This document shows, piece by piece, positions 54,910 to 64,000 of a stretch of DNA of 64,000 bases (position 1 is the first letter of the stretch; each line of letters starts with the position of its first letter). Origin of the DNA: Graphiopsis chlorocephala (taxonomy: Eukaryota; Ascomycota; Dothideomycetes; Cladosporiales; Cladosporiaceae); assembly GCA_022828445.1 (NCBI GenBank), contig JAIZZJ010000005.1:1922001-1986000 (forward strand), written 5' to 3'. The notes under the pieces were generated by a model. It searched no databases. It had not been told where the DNA came from and saw nothing but the letters and a program-made list of their open reading frames with translations. Made by a program: the position numbers and the translations under genes.

Positions 54910-57900
54910 TCAAAACAGAGCTCCCTCCTCATCATCCTCCAACAACTCGAAATCCCCATCCGCCTTCCCAGCAGAAGCAGCAGCAGCCGCCGCCTTCATG
55001 GGCGCCTTCGCGACCTTCCGCGTCTTCTTCCGACTCGAATTGATGCGAATTTCATTGTTGGCAGGATTGATCAGAATCCTGCTCTGCACATTGCCATCGG
55101 CGCGAGAAGTCTCCATGCCTGCCGCGCCATCGAGCTCGGCCTCGAAAGTAGACATGTCGTGATGGTGGCGATCGTCGTCTTCTTCGTCAGAGACGTTGTC
55201 ATCGCTAGCCACCGAACGATCGTTGAGCTTGACGCTGCTGGGAAGCGGTTCGCCGAAGAGCCAGGGCTGCTCGTCGTCTAGGCCGTGGCCTTTGATTTGG
55301 AATTCCGAGACGCCGAGGGCGTGCAAACCGCCGTCGTAGCTATGCGGTGGGCTGTTGAAGCCGAGCATGGAGACGCGGCGGTCGATGTATAGTGGGCAGA
55401 AGGGAGGGTTGGTTTCGTAGTGTGCTTTGTCGGACTCGGAGTCTTGCAGTTTCTTGGAGGTGGCGTCTGCAATGTTGTGCTGTGTGAATGCAGGTGCACG
55501 CAGACCCCAGAAGCCATGTGGTCCTTGCTGTGCGCAGCTGTTGGATCTGCTGGGTTGAGTAGTTGCGCTTGTCGTGGCTATCGGAGGCAATCCAAATTCG
55601 CGACGGCCTTTGGATTCGGCCTTGAGTCCTGAGAAGGTTGTCTCGCCTCTCTGTCTAGTTACACGCTGAATCGGGTATAGAAAAACTTTGCCTCCGCAAG
55701 TGACTGCGATAGACATCCCGCTCCGAGTTCGAAGCCAACGGACAGTCCTCGCTGCGACGTTATTGGGAGCATCCTTGTGCTTTATCTTGTTGTCGTCAGC
55801 GTGCCAAACATCAGCAGCTCCAATGCGTGCTGCGCTGTAGCCCTGGCTCAGACCACGAGCAATTGCTCTTCCACTGGCAGCAGCGCCGGCATTTGTCACT
55901 TCACGGAAGCCTGCAAACGTCGTAGGGATGCCGAAAGTAGCTCGACTCTCAGGTGCAGGATTTGGCGCCCTCATGGCGCTCACCTGAGTACTCATAGTCT
56001 GCCAACCAGACCTGATGCCTCCCAGGAAGCCATTGCTGCTTGGCGGAGACAGTCCAGTTGACAGACTGACCGTGGCATCGGCTTTGTCCGCAGGCGTAGC
56101 AGTGACAGTGCTCTTCCGGCGGCGTCTTTGAGACTCCTGGGCGCGAGCTGATATCTCGTGGAGGTGTACAGTGCCATGCGCGGTCAGCATTGCGACGAAG
56201 TTCCCATCGCGTGCCCATGCAGCGTCGAGCACAACAGCGTGGCTGTTGCGTACGAAGCGCTGAACGCGGTTCACATGAGGTCCCATCACGGCTTCTCCGT
56301 TGCCGAAATCGCGGGTTTGAGACGAGCCATGAGCTGCATAGCGAAGGTCCCAGACATTGGAGACCTCACCTTTGCGGCTGGTGGTCAGCAGACGCAGTCC
56401 ATCCGTGGAGAGAGAAAGATAGTTGCAGCCATCGTCCAGAGCGAAAGATGCCAACGGTGGCGGCAGGTGCTTCGCATGGCTCTCCTCCGCATCAAGCAGT
56501 CGCTCAAGATCCATAATTGCTATTACAGCAGGCTCCTTGGTTGTTCTCCTCGTATCGTCGCCAGGGGCGTTCGTGGGTGGGAACGCTTCCTCACCACCCT
56601 CAGTCCTTTGCGACGTACGTGATGGCGGCGAAGGCTGAGTAAACTCTCTCCATCCAGCCATTCCCATCTCAATACCCCTACGCGAGGCTTTGAGGAATTC
56701 TTGAGCAGCTTGGCGAGAGTATTTCGCAAGTACACCTTCTGCATTCAGCCCAACGATGTCGCAACTAACCAACGGCTGTGGTGGTGCCAGGTGAGAGCCA
56801 ACGCCTGGGGGTTGCTGATAGCCCTCTGAAAGCGCAAGCGTGCCTTGCACGGAGATTTTGGAAGACGAGCTTGGGGGTACAAACGCCAGCCAGCGCCCGC
56901 TCAAGCTGAGGAGCGGTGTTGTCTGAGGCTCTAGCAAGTCGCTACCAGCCACATGCTCCGTCGAAACATTCGGCTTCGTCTGCACATCGAAGCGTGATTG
57001 TAGGCTCGTCCAGTACTTGCCAATACAGCGGAAGTTACTCATGTTAGCACCTTCGCGTCTTTGAGCAAACACGAAAATCTCGCCGCTTTTCCCGGAAGAG
57101 ATCGTCAGGAAGCTACCTTTGGCGTCTAGACGAAGATCTCCGACAGGCTCCGGTACAGTTGCGAACAGGCCAAGTTTCGCCTCTGGTAGAGCAACAGGCA
57201 GACTTTTGTACAAGGTCGACACATGCCTTTGCGTCTGCAGCGAAAAGACTTCAACCGTAGTCTGATAGTGCTTAGTGGTCTCTTCCTCGTCAGATGCCTG
57301 ATCGTCGTCGTCGCGAGCCTGACCATCCATAGGACCATGGATCACAAGCGCCACCAAAGGCAAGAGCGACGGGCTGCCACCGCTGAGATTGCTCCAAGGC
57401 AGGATTTTGGCTCCAACAACGCCGCCTCTCAATCCTTCTAATCTTCCCACAATCTCCATTTTGTCGGCCAGGACGCGGTAGACCTCGAGACCGCCTTCCC
57501 AGCCTACGATCAGTGCATCTTTCGCTCTTGCTGCAGAAGCTGCATCGCCAGCATTGCCGAATGAGTCGAAGCAGCAGCAATAATGCTCGGATCCTGCCTG
57601 CTTTCCTCCCTTCTCCGGCTTAGCGGCTCCGCGTCCGAAGTCAAGTCCAGGTACGGCAAAGTAGTGATTCTGCTTCATGTGTGGCGGGTTGACTGGCTCC
57701 ACAAAGCTCTTGCGTGGTAAGGGCGACGTTGGCTGTGTTATGGAGTCCGTACGACGTCTTTCGGTGACTGGAGGCCTTGTGATTGTGCTGTCTCTGTCGT
57801 GGTCTGAGGCACGTGGAGGAGCGGCTCTTTTTACAGACGACGTTGGCGCGGGTGGTGCTTGAACGGCAGCAGGTGTCGCCTTCCGAGGACGAGGTGAAGA

Positions 57901-58398
57901 GAGTGGCGAGGAAATGACTGGCGCAGGCGCAGGCGCAGGCGGTGGCTTCGGTGAAGGAGGTCGTCTTTCAGGTTCCGGAGGATTGAGACCGACGTCCAGA
58001 TCCCCAAAGTCCTGAATCAACAATTCAGGCTGCGGATCGTCCATCTCTTGCTCCAACTCCAGCTCCGTGGGCGGTTGTGGCGGTGTCTGTTCCCACGCCG
58101 CCATAGCAGCCTCTTCGTCCTCCTTGACACCCTCGGGCTCTGAGTTCGGCGGCGTGGGCTCAGCACTCAAGCGCACGCCGCTGAAGTGCTCGGCAGGCGG
58201 ACTAGGTGTGACGGACTTTGGGTAGGGGGTATCTTCGGACGTGTCATCCCACGGCTTCTGCTGGCGGCCATTCTTCTTGCTCTTCTTCTTCTTTTTCGCA
58301 GTACTGGCGGTGGAGGGATGTAGGCCTTGGGCGGTGGGCGGAGTGGTGCCGGGGGTGGAGTCGAGGTCGGGAGTCAAGGCGTCGCTGGCTGAGGGCAT
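54910..58398 (-). CDS. Large WD40 beta-propeller protein, BCAS3-like
   Basis: This single-exon gene encodes 1162 residues from the ATG at 58398. The first ~230 residues are disordered, with a KKKKKSKK basic patch and Pro-rich segments. From the HYFAVPGLDFGRG block (about 245) the sequence looks like WD/propeller strands (DALIVGWEGGLEVYRVL, FLTISSGKSGEIFVFAQRR, LRLLTTSRKGEVSNVWDLR, AMLTAHGTVHLHEI). The C-terminus is acidic and then basic. The order of strands and the long inserts resemble BCAS3-type proteins, which bind phosphoinositides and act in selective autophagy in animals. That assignment is tentative; it is certainly a large fungal WD-repeat scaffold. Lack of introns over 3.5 kb is notable. 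Confidence 0.72.
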   Translation of the reverse strand: MPSASDALTPDLDSTPGTTPPTAQGLHPSTASTAKKKKKSKKNGRQQKPWDDTSEDTPYPKSVTPSPPAEHFSGVRLSAEPTPPNSEPEGVKEDEEAAMAAWEQTPPQPPTELELEQEMDDPQPELLIQDFGDLDVGLNPPEPERRPPSPKPPPAPAPAPVISSPLSSPRPRKATPAAVQAPPAPTSSVKRAAPPRASDHDRDSTITRPPVTERRRTDSITQPTSPLPRKSFVEPVNPPHMKQNHYFAVPGLDFGRGAAKPEKGGKQAGSEHYCCCFDSFGNAGDAASAARAKDALIVGWEGGLEVYRVLADKMEIVGRLEGLRGGVVGAKILPWSNLSGGSPSLLPLVALVIHGPMDGQARDDDDQASDEEETTKHYQTTVEVFSLQTQRHVSTLYKSLPVALPEAKLGLFATVPEPVGDLRLDAKGSFLTISSGKSGEIFVFAQRREGANMSNFRCIGKYWTSLQSRFDVQTKPNVSTEHVAGSDLLEPQTTPLLSLSGRWLAFVPPSSSSKISVQGTLALSEGYQQPPGVGSHLAPPQPLVSCDIVGLNAEGVLAKYSRQAAQEFLKASRRGIEMGMAGWREFTQPSPPSRTSQRTEGGEEAFPPTNAPGDDTRRTTKEPAVIAIMDLERLLDAEESHAKHLPPPLASFALDDGCNYLSLSTDGLRLLTTSRKGEVSNVWDLRYAAHGSSQTRDFGNGEAVMGPHVNRVQRFVRNSHAVVLDAAWARDGNFVAMLTAHGTVHLHEISARAQESQRRRRKSTVTATPADKADATVSLSTGLSPPSSNGFLGGIRSGWQTMSTQVSAMRAPNPAPESRATFGIPTTFAGFREVTNAGAAASGRAIARGLSQGYSAARIGAADVWHADDNKIKHKDAPNNVAARTVRWLRTRSGMSIAVTCGGKVFLYPIQRVTRQRGETTFSGLKAESKGRREFGLPPIATTSATTQPSRSNSCAQQGPHGFWGLRAPAFTQHNIADATSKKLQDSESDKAHYETNPPFCPLYIDRRVSMLGFNSPPHSYDGGLHALGVSEFQIKGHGLDDEQPWLFGEPLPSSVKLNDRSVASDDNVSDEEDDDRHHHDMSTFEAELDGAAGMETSRADGNVQSRILINPANNEIRINSSRKKTRKVAKAPMKAAAAAASAGKADGDFELLEDDEEGALF

Positions 58399-60035
58399 TC
58401 AGCCGGGTTGAGTGGTGAAGAGGTGGGGCGGTATGGTGGCGGGCGGGTGGTAGGTGGTGGTGTTGGTGGTGGGTGGTGGAGGTGGTGGAGGTGGAGGTTG
58501 TCGGTGTGAGTGTAGCGTAGCGTGCGTTGAGTATAGCCTTTGCTAAGGCAAATGGTGAATAGTTGGCGATTAGTTGGTTGCTTGCTGGTTGCAGAGCTAG
58601 GTAGGTGAGTGAGTGAGTCAAGTTGCGTCAAGCAAGTAGGCGGGTATTGAGGCGGTCTCAGAGCGGCTTCGTGACGTGACGACAAAGCCGAGTGCAAGCG
58701 TCGGGTGATTGATTGATTGATTGATGCGGCGTGTAGGCGTGCGTGCGTGTCTGGCGAAAGCGAGCGAGGAGTGTCGTAGAAGCGATGATTGTTTCTCAGG
58801 TATGTCGTATCTCGTGTGTGTGTGTGTGTGTGTTATCTCTAGTAGTTGTCGTGAAGGAGGAATAGAGAGTAGTGAAAGAGTGAGTGAGCGAGTGAGTGGG
58901 TGAGTACTCGGGGACTGATGATGGTCGCTGGGGGTGGGGTGTGTTGATAGCGCGGCCGGCTCGAGCGCGACGCGGGGAAGATTCAAGATTGGCCTCGCTC
59001 AATCAATCAATCAATCAGGCGATGACTGATGACTGGTGAAAGCGGACAGGCACAGACAAATCCAAGCAGTGGATACTAGGGTCGTCGTCGTTCTCTCACA
59101 CAGTAGTAGTATATCTTGAAATTAACTCAACACGGTAAATGCGGTGAGTGAGCGACAACACCAAAGAACAACTCGAGGGGAGCTTTCCTGGCCTACAGTA
59201 CTAGCCTACAGTACATACATCACAGTGCCCGCCCGCCCGCTGCTGGGTGACGCTCCGCCGGGTGATGATGCTGCAGGGCCAGAGCTTGTGCAGCGCGCCC
59301 TGATTTGCCCACCCTGTGCTTGCTGCCGAAGGTCTCACAAATCACCATACATACAGTACCGCCCGTGTCCACTCCCGCATGTCCTCCCAGCCACGTGAGC
59401 CGAGACCGCGCGTGTTCCATGTGCCCCGTGACCCGTCCATCCACCATCCATCCAGCAGGTAAGGTAAGGTGAGGGAGTAATCTCTCCCTGGTGCTTAGAC
59501 CAGAAACCGTGGGTCCGTTCGTCAGCAGTCCGTCAGCTCAGCAGTCATCGATCATCGCTTGCTCGCTTGGATTGATCGATCGGCAATCCTCCTAAACCAT
59601 AACCACGGATCTTCCGGCTAGACAGACAGACGGGACGGTAGATGGGAAAGCATAAATGTAATCGAAGAACAACAGACTTTCGGTACTAGCAATCGGTCCA
59701 AACAAACGAGGCACAACACACCTTCAAGGTCCACATGTCAAGCAAATCATTCTTCTTGTATACAGAACGAACAAAGAACAAACAGATTCCATTTTTGTAT
59801 CCACTCATCATTCAGGCGGCATATGCGTAAGCGCAACAACAGAGGGACCCGCTCGCAGCACCTGCGTGCGACTCAACTAACAAAAACTGATTGCTAAACG
59901 CCGCATTACTGCAAAGAGACGGTCCCATTTTCGCTTCTCCGTAAGAGAGAATCCATGCCCATTCGTCCCACATTAGGACGACATCAACATCAATAACAAC
60001 GACAACAACAGCAGCAGCAACATGCGCTACATTAT
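58399..60035. other. Intergenic stretch, WD40 promoter and TIF32 3' flank, rich in simple repeats
   Basis: No gene is supported in 1.6 kb. Simple repeats are (GATT)n at 58706-58724, (GT)n at 58814-58833 and (AATC)n at 58999-59018. GTGAGTGAGC-type runs lie near 58880. Confidence 0.5.
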
Positions 60036-63000
60036 CTACCTCCTTCCGGGAGGCCTGTACGCACCACCGGCTCCCGGAGGCTTGTACGCACCACCAGAGC
60101 TGGCGGCAGGGCTCTCGCTCCTCGCGGCCTCAGCAGCGGGCTTCCTGGAAGATCCCCAGCGGTCGGTGAGCGCGGGACGAGCTTCACGCTCGCCAGCGGG
60201 ACGCTCACGCTCAGCGGCCTTGGGCGCCTCGGGGGGTGCCTCTCCGCCACCGGTCTTGCCACGGAGGTGGGGAGGAACGTAACCGCTCTTCTTGAGCGGA
60301 GCAGGCTCCTCGGCCTTGACTGGTGCAGCAGCAGGGGCGGCAGGCTCGGCAGTCTGGGGGAGCTCGCCTCTGGCCTTCATGGCCTCGCGCTCGCGCCAAG
60401 TGGGCTGGCCACCGGTCTTGCTTGTGAGGTTGAGTTGAGGACGTCCGCTGGACTCGGTAGACCTCTCGGCGGCGCGCTCGAAGGACCTGCCGGCTAAGGC
60501 ACCACCCTGCTTGCGCTCGAGACGCCTCTGTTCGGCCTCCTCTTCACGCTCGCGCTGCTTCCTGGCCGCCTCCATGCGCTCCTCACGTCTCTTCTCGGCC
60601 TCAGCCTTGGCCTCGGCGTCCTTGATCCTCTTCTCCTCGGCCGCGCGGGCGGCTTCCTCCTCCTCCCTGGCAATGCGCTCCGCCTCCTCAGCAGCGAAGC
60701 GTGCCTCCTCCTCGGCGCGCTTCTTCTCGGCCTCGCGCTGCTGGCGGACCTCTTGTCTGCGCTGCTCCATCTTCTGCTGCAGCTCACGCTCGGCACTCTT
60801 GCGGCGCTTCTCGAAGTCGGCGTGGCGCTGCTCAGTGATGTCCTTGCGGAAGCTCTCGTAGGCACCCACGAGTCTGCTCAGACGGTGCTTAAGCGCAACG
60901 TCCTCCTTGTGCTTCTCCCGCGCAGACTTGACAGTCTCGTTCTTGGCGGCCTCCCAGGCAGCGTAGTCATCCTTGCGTTGCCTCTCGTAGTCACCGTCGA
61001 GGTGCTTGAGTTCCTCCTTACGGTAGGCACGCTCCAAGTGGTCCAGACGCTTGGAAGTAGTGCGGACCTTATCTCCAAGCTCGTTCTTCTCACGCTCGAG
61101 AGCCTGGAGCTTGAGCAGACGGATGCGGCCAGTGTCAAGGTCGTCAAGGTCGATGCCAGTGAGGTCGACACCCTTGACACCCTGCTTGAGCTCCTTGAGC
61201 TGCTTCTCGGCCTCCTCCCTCTGGACCTTCTTGCGCTCCTGCTGGATGCGACGCTCCTCGCGGTCCTTGGTCTCCTGGGCAAGACGCTGAGTCTCGGCGG
61301 ACTGGAGCTCCTGCTGGCGTGCCCTGCGCTTGTTCTCCTCCTCGCGGGCACGAGCAGCCTGAGCAGTGGCGAAGCTGTCCTTCTTCTTCTGGATTGCTTC
61401 ACGGCGGGACAGAAGCTCCTCACGCTCCTTCTCGAAGCCAGCCTCAGCACGCTTGAGAGCGGCAAGCTTGGCCTTCTGGCGGTCCTCGTTGAGGGTGGGG
61501 TCAACGTACTGTGCGGTGATGTACAGAGCCTTGGACAGACGGGACAGCTGAGAGCGAACGATCTCGGCAGGGGTGCTCTGCAGGCGCTTGACGGAACCAT
61601 CAGGAGCCTCAGCAGAACCAGCGGCAGAGCTGGGGTGCATGGCCTTGGCAGAGGAGAAGACATCGGAGTCGAAGGTAAGGACACCAGTGGAGTGGTCAAC
61701 ACGGATGGAAAGATCACCCTTCTTGCAACCATTCATGATGAACTTCTCAACGGTGGCAGCGCTAACCTGGAAAGGCTCGGGGAACTTGGCCAGCTCGAGG
61801 ACATCCTCAAGCTTGACGTCAGTGTAGACCTGGGACAGCTGCTGGAACAGACGGGTGAGGATAACCTGCTGCAAAGGCAGAACGTACTTCCTCATCTCCT
61901 CGTCGGCACCGATCTGGGCGAGGATGGGAGACACTTTCGAGCAGATAGACTTGGGGTGGAAGTCAGTTTCGAGAATGTTGTATAGGTTGCGAATCTCAGG
62001 GCGAGCGCGCTGGAGGATGTCCTTGTTAAGCATATCCTTGAAAAGAATGGCACGGCTGGGAGGCGAGTTCATCGCGAGCAGGTTAGTCAGACGGGCATTC
62101 TTGTTGCTGCGGGCGGTGTCAACGTCCATCATGGCGCCACGAGAGCGAGAAGTGCTGATGACGGGAATGGCAAGAGCAGACAAAAGGACGAAAGAGGCGG
62201 CCTTGGAGAGGTCGGCATCGGAGATGTTGGTGGGGTTGTCCTTCTTGGGAGCACCAGCGGCGATGGCACGGGAGGCACCAGCCAGGAGGTTGTAGTATCT
62301 GCTGTATGCGGCAGCGTGGAACAGGTAGTTCTCGGAGACCAAGAAAATGCGAGTAAGCTTCTCGAAGTAGTTGGCCATCATGACGTTCTTTGGGGTACGC
62401 TTGGACAAGCTAAGAAGAGTGTGAATGTCCTCGACACTCTTGAAAGCCTCCTGCCACAGCTCGAGCTCAACAGCGACGTTCAGCTGGAGGAAGCGGGTGT
62501 CAAGGTGGCGCTGGAGAGTCTCAGGCTCGCTGAGGTTGATAGCGTGGACCTGCTGGGAGTACTTGGCAGCGTTCTGCAAGTGGTTGCGGAGCAACTCACA
62601 CAGACGTCTGAATTCAGTCTTACGGGTGTACTTCTTGCAGAAGTCGAATGCCTGGTGGGCGGTGGTCTGGTACATGACCTCGAGACGGGCGTTGTTCTTG
62701 AAGATGTCCAGAACGGTGCGGTAGGTCTCCCACAGGAACTTCAGCCAGGGAGTAACAATCGCACGGTCGGTCCTGTCGCGGGACTGTTCGCCAGACACAG
62801 TGGAGAGGAGGATGGATTCGGGAGTCTCCATAGCCTCGAGATCACCGACATTGTCGAGCTGAGCGTCGGTGTCGGGCGCGCCGCCGGAGACCTCATCGGC
62901 CTTGGCCTGCGCCTCCTTGACCTTGCCCTCGGCGAGGTCGATGAACTTGCGGAAGACCAGCTCGATGGTGGCGACGTTGGTGTTCTGGCTGGTGTTCTTG

Positions 63001-63227
63001 TAGTTGTAGAGACCGTCCTTGGCGGCCTTGCCCTTCTTGAGATCGACGCAGAGCTCGACGAAAAGGAGCATCACCGGCTCAAGGGCGATGATAGTGCTGT
63101 TGCGCGTCCTCTTGGAGGTGACATGCTCGTGGAGAATGGACAGAGCAGCCTGCTGCTGGCCGACGCCAATCAGCTCCTGGGCCCTCTTGAGCACATTCTC
63201 CGGGCGGGTGTGTGGTGGCGGAGGCAT
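60036..63227 (-). CDS. TIF32: Translation initiation factor eIF3 subunit a (TIF32)
   Basis: This single-exon gene encodes 1063 residues, starting MPPPPHTRPENVLKRAQELI, a typical fungal eIF3a N-terminus. The first ~530 residues are helical repeats ending in a PCI domain (up to about LSIRVDHSTGVLTF). A long Arg/Glu/Lys coiled coil follows (about 580-900), the spectrin-like region binding eIF3b and eIF3i/g. The C-terminal ~160 residues are Pro/Ala/Arg-rich with a KSGYVPPHLRGK block and a short near-repeat at the end (GGAYKPPGAGGAYRPPGRR). eIF3a is the scaffold of eIF3 and of the 43S complex with the 40S subunit. Confidence 0.97.
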   Translation of the reverse strand: MPPPPHTRPENVLKRAQELIGVGQQQAALSILHEHVTSKRTRNSTIIALEPVMLLFVELCVDLKKGKAAKDGLYNYKNTSQNTNVATIELVFRKFIDLAEGKVKEAQAKADEVSGGAPDTDAQLDNVGDLEAMETPESILLSTVSGEQSRDRTDRAIVTPWLKFLWETYRTVLDIFKNNARLEVMYQTTAHQAFDFCKKYTRKTEFRRLCELLRNHLQNAAKYSQQVHAINLSEPETLQRHLDTRFLQLNVAVELELWQEAFKSVEDIHTLLSLSKRTPKNVMMANYFEKLTRIFLVSENYLFHAAAYSRYYNLLAGASRAIAAGAPKKDNPTNISDADLSKAASFVLLSALAIPVISTSRSRGAMMDVDTARSNKNARLTNLLAMNSPPSRAILFKDMLNKDILQRARPEIRNLYNILETDFHPKSICSKVSPILAQIGADEEMRKYVLPLQQVILTRLFQQLSQVYTDVKLEDVLELAKFPEPFQVSAATVEKFIMNGCKKGDLSIRVDHSTGVLTFDSDVFSSAKAMHPSSAAGSAEAPDGSVKRLQSTPAEIVRSQLSRLSKALYITAQYVDPTLNEDRQKAKLAALKRAEAGFEKEREELLSRREAIQKKKDSFATAQAARAREEENKRRARQQELQSAETQRLAQETKDREERRIQQERKKVQREEAEKQLKELKQGVKGVDLTGIDLDDLDTGRIRLLKLQALEREKNELGDKVRTTSKRLDHLERAYRKEELKHLDGDYERQRKDDYAAWEAAKNETVKSAREKHKEDVALKHRLSRLVGAYESFRKDITEQRHADFEKRRKSAERELQQKMEQRRQEVRQQREAEKKRAEEEARFAAEEAERIAREEEEAARAAEEKRIKDAEAKAEAEKRREERMEAARKQREREEEAEQRRLERKQGGALAGRSFERAAERSTESSGRPQLNLTSKTGGQPTWREREAMKARGELPQTAEPAAPAAAPVKAEEPAPLKKSGYVPPHLRGKTGGGEAPPEAPKAAERERPAGEREARPALTDRWGSSRKPAAEAARSESPAASSGGAYKPPGAGGAYRPPGRR

Positions 63228-64000
63228 GGTGGGCGACCTCCTCTGGGATTGTCCGATGGAGAGGGAAAATTCAAGATGCGCACGACTAGGTCAGGTCGTG
63301 GCAGATGTCGTCGCGTGGGTGGTGGGCGAGAGGGTGGTGGTAGTATCGGCGTCACGCACTCACGCACTGTGTAGGTGGATGGAATTTCGTTTCGCGTAAG
63401 GCAGCAAGATGGCCAACCTCAGGCATAAGTGCACGTCCCTCGCAATAGCAAGGCTCACTTAAGCATAGCACATAGCACGCTTCCTATCATCTAAACACCA
63501 CGCCATAGCCCATAAAAAAATACTGTAGAGGCAGTAAACAATGCGAACGTGACTCAGAGGGGTCCTTACGTCGCTGCTAGACGACTAGCCGTCACTCTGC
63601 ATGTATAGCGAGTGGTCTAGCCTTGCGTTGCCTACCACAGCACACCGCCTGGCGATATAGGTTCAAACCTCATATTGCACTCCAGCGGCATGGTGGGTAA
63701 TGCGTACTTTGAAGCTAGACCACGAGAGCGCCTTGGGAGGACTGGGCAGAGGTAGATTTAGACGCGCGCTCGGCTAGCAGCGTTCAATCATCGAGCGAGC
63801 GACTAGAGCAGAGAACGAGAATGCACGCAAGCGGCGGCTCGGCCCTGGCCATCCCGTGCGCTCAAGGTAGCGTAGCCCCTGCCATCTCACATCAGTGCAG
63901 GTGCTGCTGCTCGTCTCCTGCGCGGCTTGTGTAGCACGACAAACTCCCACCACCTGCTCTGCGTGTGAGACATCGTCTATCGCCTGCTCGAGCCCGTTCC
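63228..64000. other. TIF32 upstream region with a possible tRNA relic
   Basis: No gene is supported. A perfect B-box-like GGTTCAAACC lies at 63660-63669, preceded by an A-box-like TGGTCTAGCC near 63613, but no intact cloverleaf can be folded. It may be a decayed tRNA or chance. Confidence 0.35.

Noticed and set aside
59220..59400. GC-rich CCCGCCCGCCCG stretch as a CpG-type promoter
   Set aside because: It lies between the WD40 promoter and the TIF32 3' flank with no gene start nearby; simple sequence is a sufficient explanation.

Overview
The window reads as nuclear DNA of a filamentous ascomycete (Pezizomycotina, most likely Dothideomycetes). The gene families are fungal, genes are closely spaced on both strands, and introns are short (about 50-130 nt) with GT-AG ends and CTAAC/CTGAC-like branch sites. 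No rRNA, complete transposon, CRISPR array or bacterial operon was seen. Gene models were built by joining reading frames across splice sites, so most exon boundaries here are inferences supported by frame continuity.

The first 6.4 kb is a sparse, accessory-looking region. It holds the 5' end of a coiled-coil gene running off the left edge, a two-exon orphan gene (2037-2607), a three-exon gene for a small secreted cysteine-rich protein with a dibasic processing site (4031-4507), and an old tandem array of about 88-bp units (5521-6300).

From 6.5 to 21.8 kb is a dense housekeeping block: a SUN-domain nuclear envelope protein, a PYP1-like HAD phosphatase, SHE9/MDM33, a NECAP endocytic protein, deoxyhypusine hydroxylase, RPA12 of RNA polymerase I, the cohesin loader SCC2/Mis4 and mitochondrial ribosomal protein uS12m. 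Several are divergent pairs sharing promoters of 400-540 bp.

From 21.8 to 29.6 kb the window is sparser. It contains an initiator tRNA-Met gene interrupted by 57 nt that look like a spliceosomal intron at a non-canonical tRNA position, an SDR oxidoreductase, a possible 79-residue protein and a DUF202 membrane protein.

From 29.7 to 43 kb lie DBP10 (ribosome biogenesis helicase) divergent from RPA2/RFA2, an ANP1/MNN9-family mannan polymerase subunit and a GEA-type Sec7 ARF-GEF with a hidden in-frame intron. From 43 to 64 kb lie a Zn(II)2Cys6/PAS-like transcription factor with a 3.1-kb upstream desert, a DUF2264 protein, a G3BP-like NTF2/RRM protein, a large WD40 (BCAS3-like) protein and eIF3a/TIF32.

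The strongest candidates for something undescribed are the interrupted initiator tRNA, the dibasic-processed ten-cysteine secreted peptide, and the decaying 88-bp array next to it.
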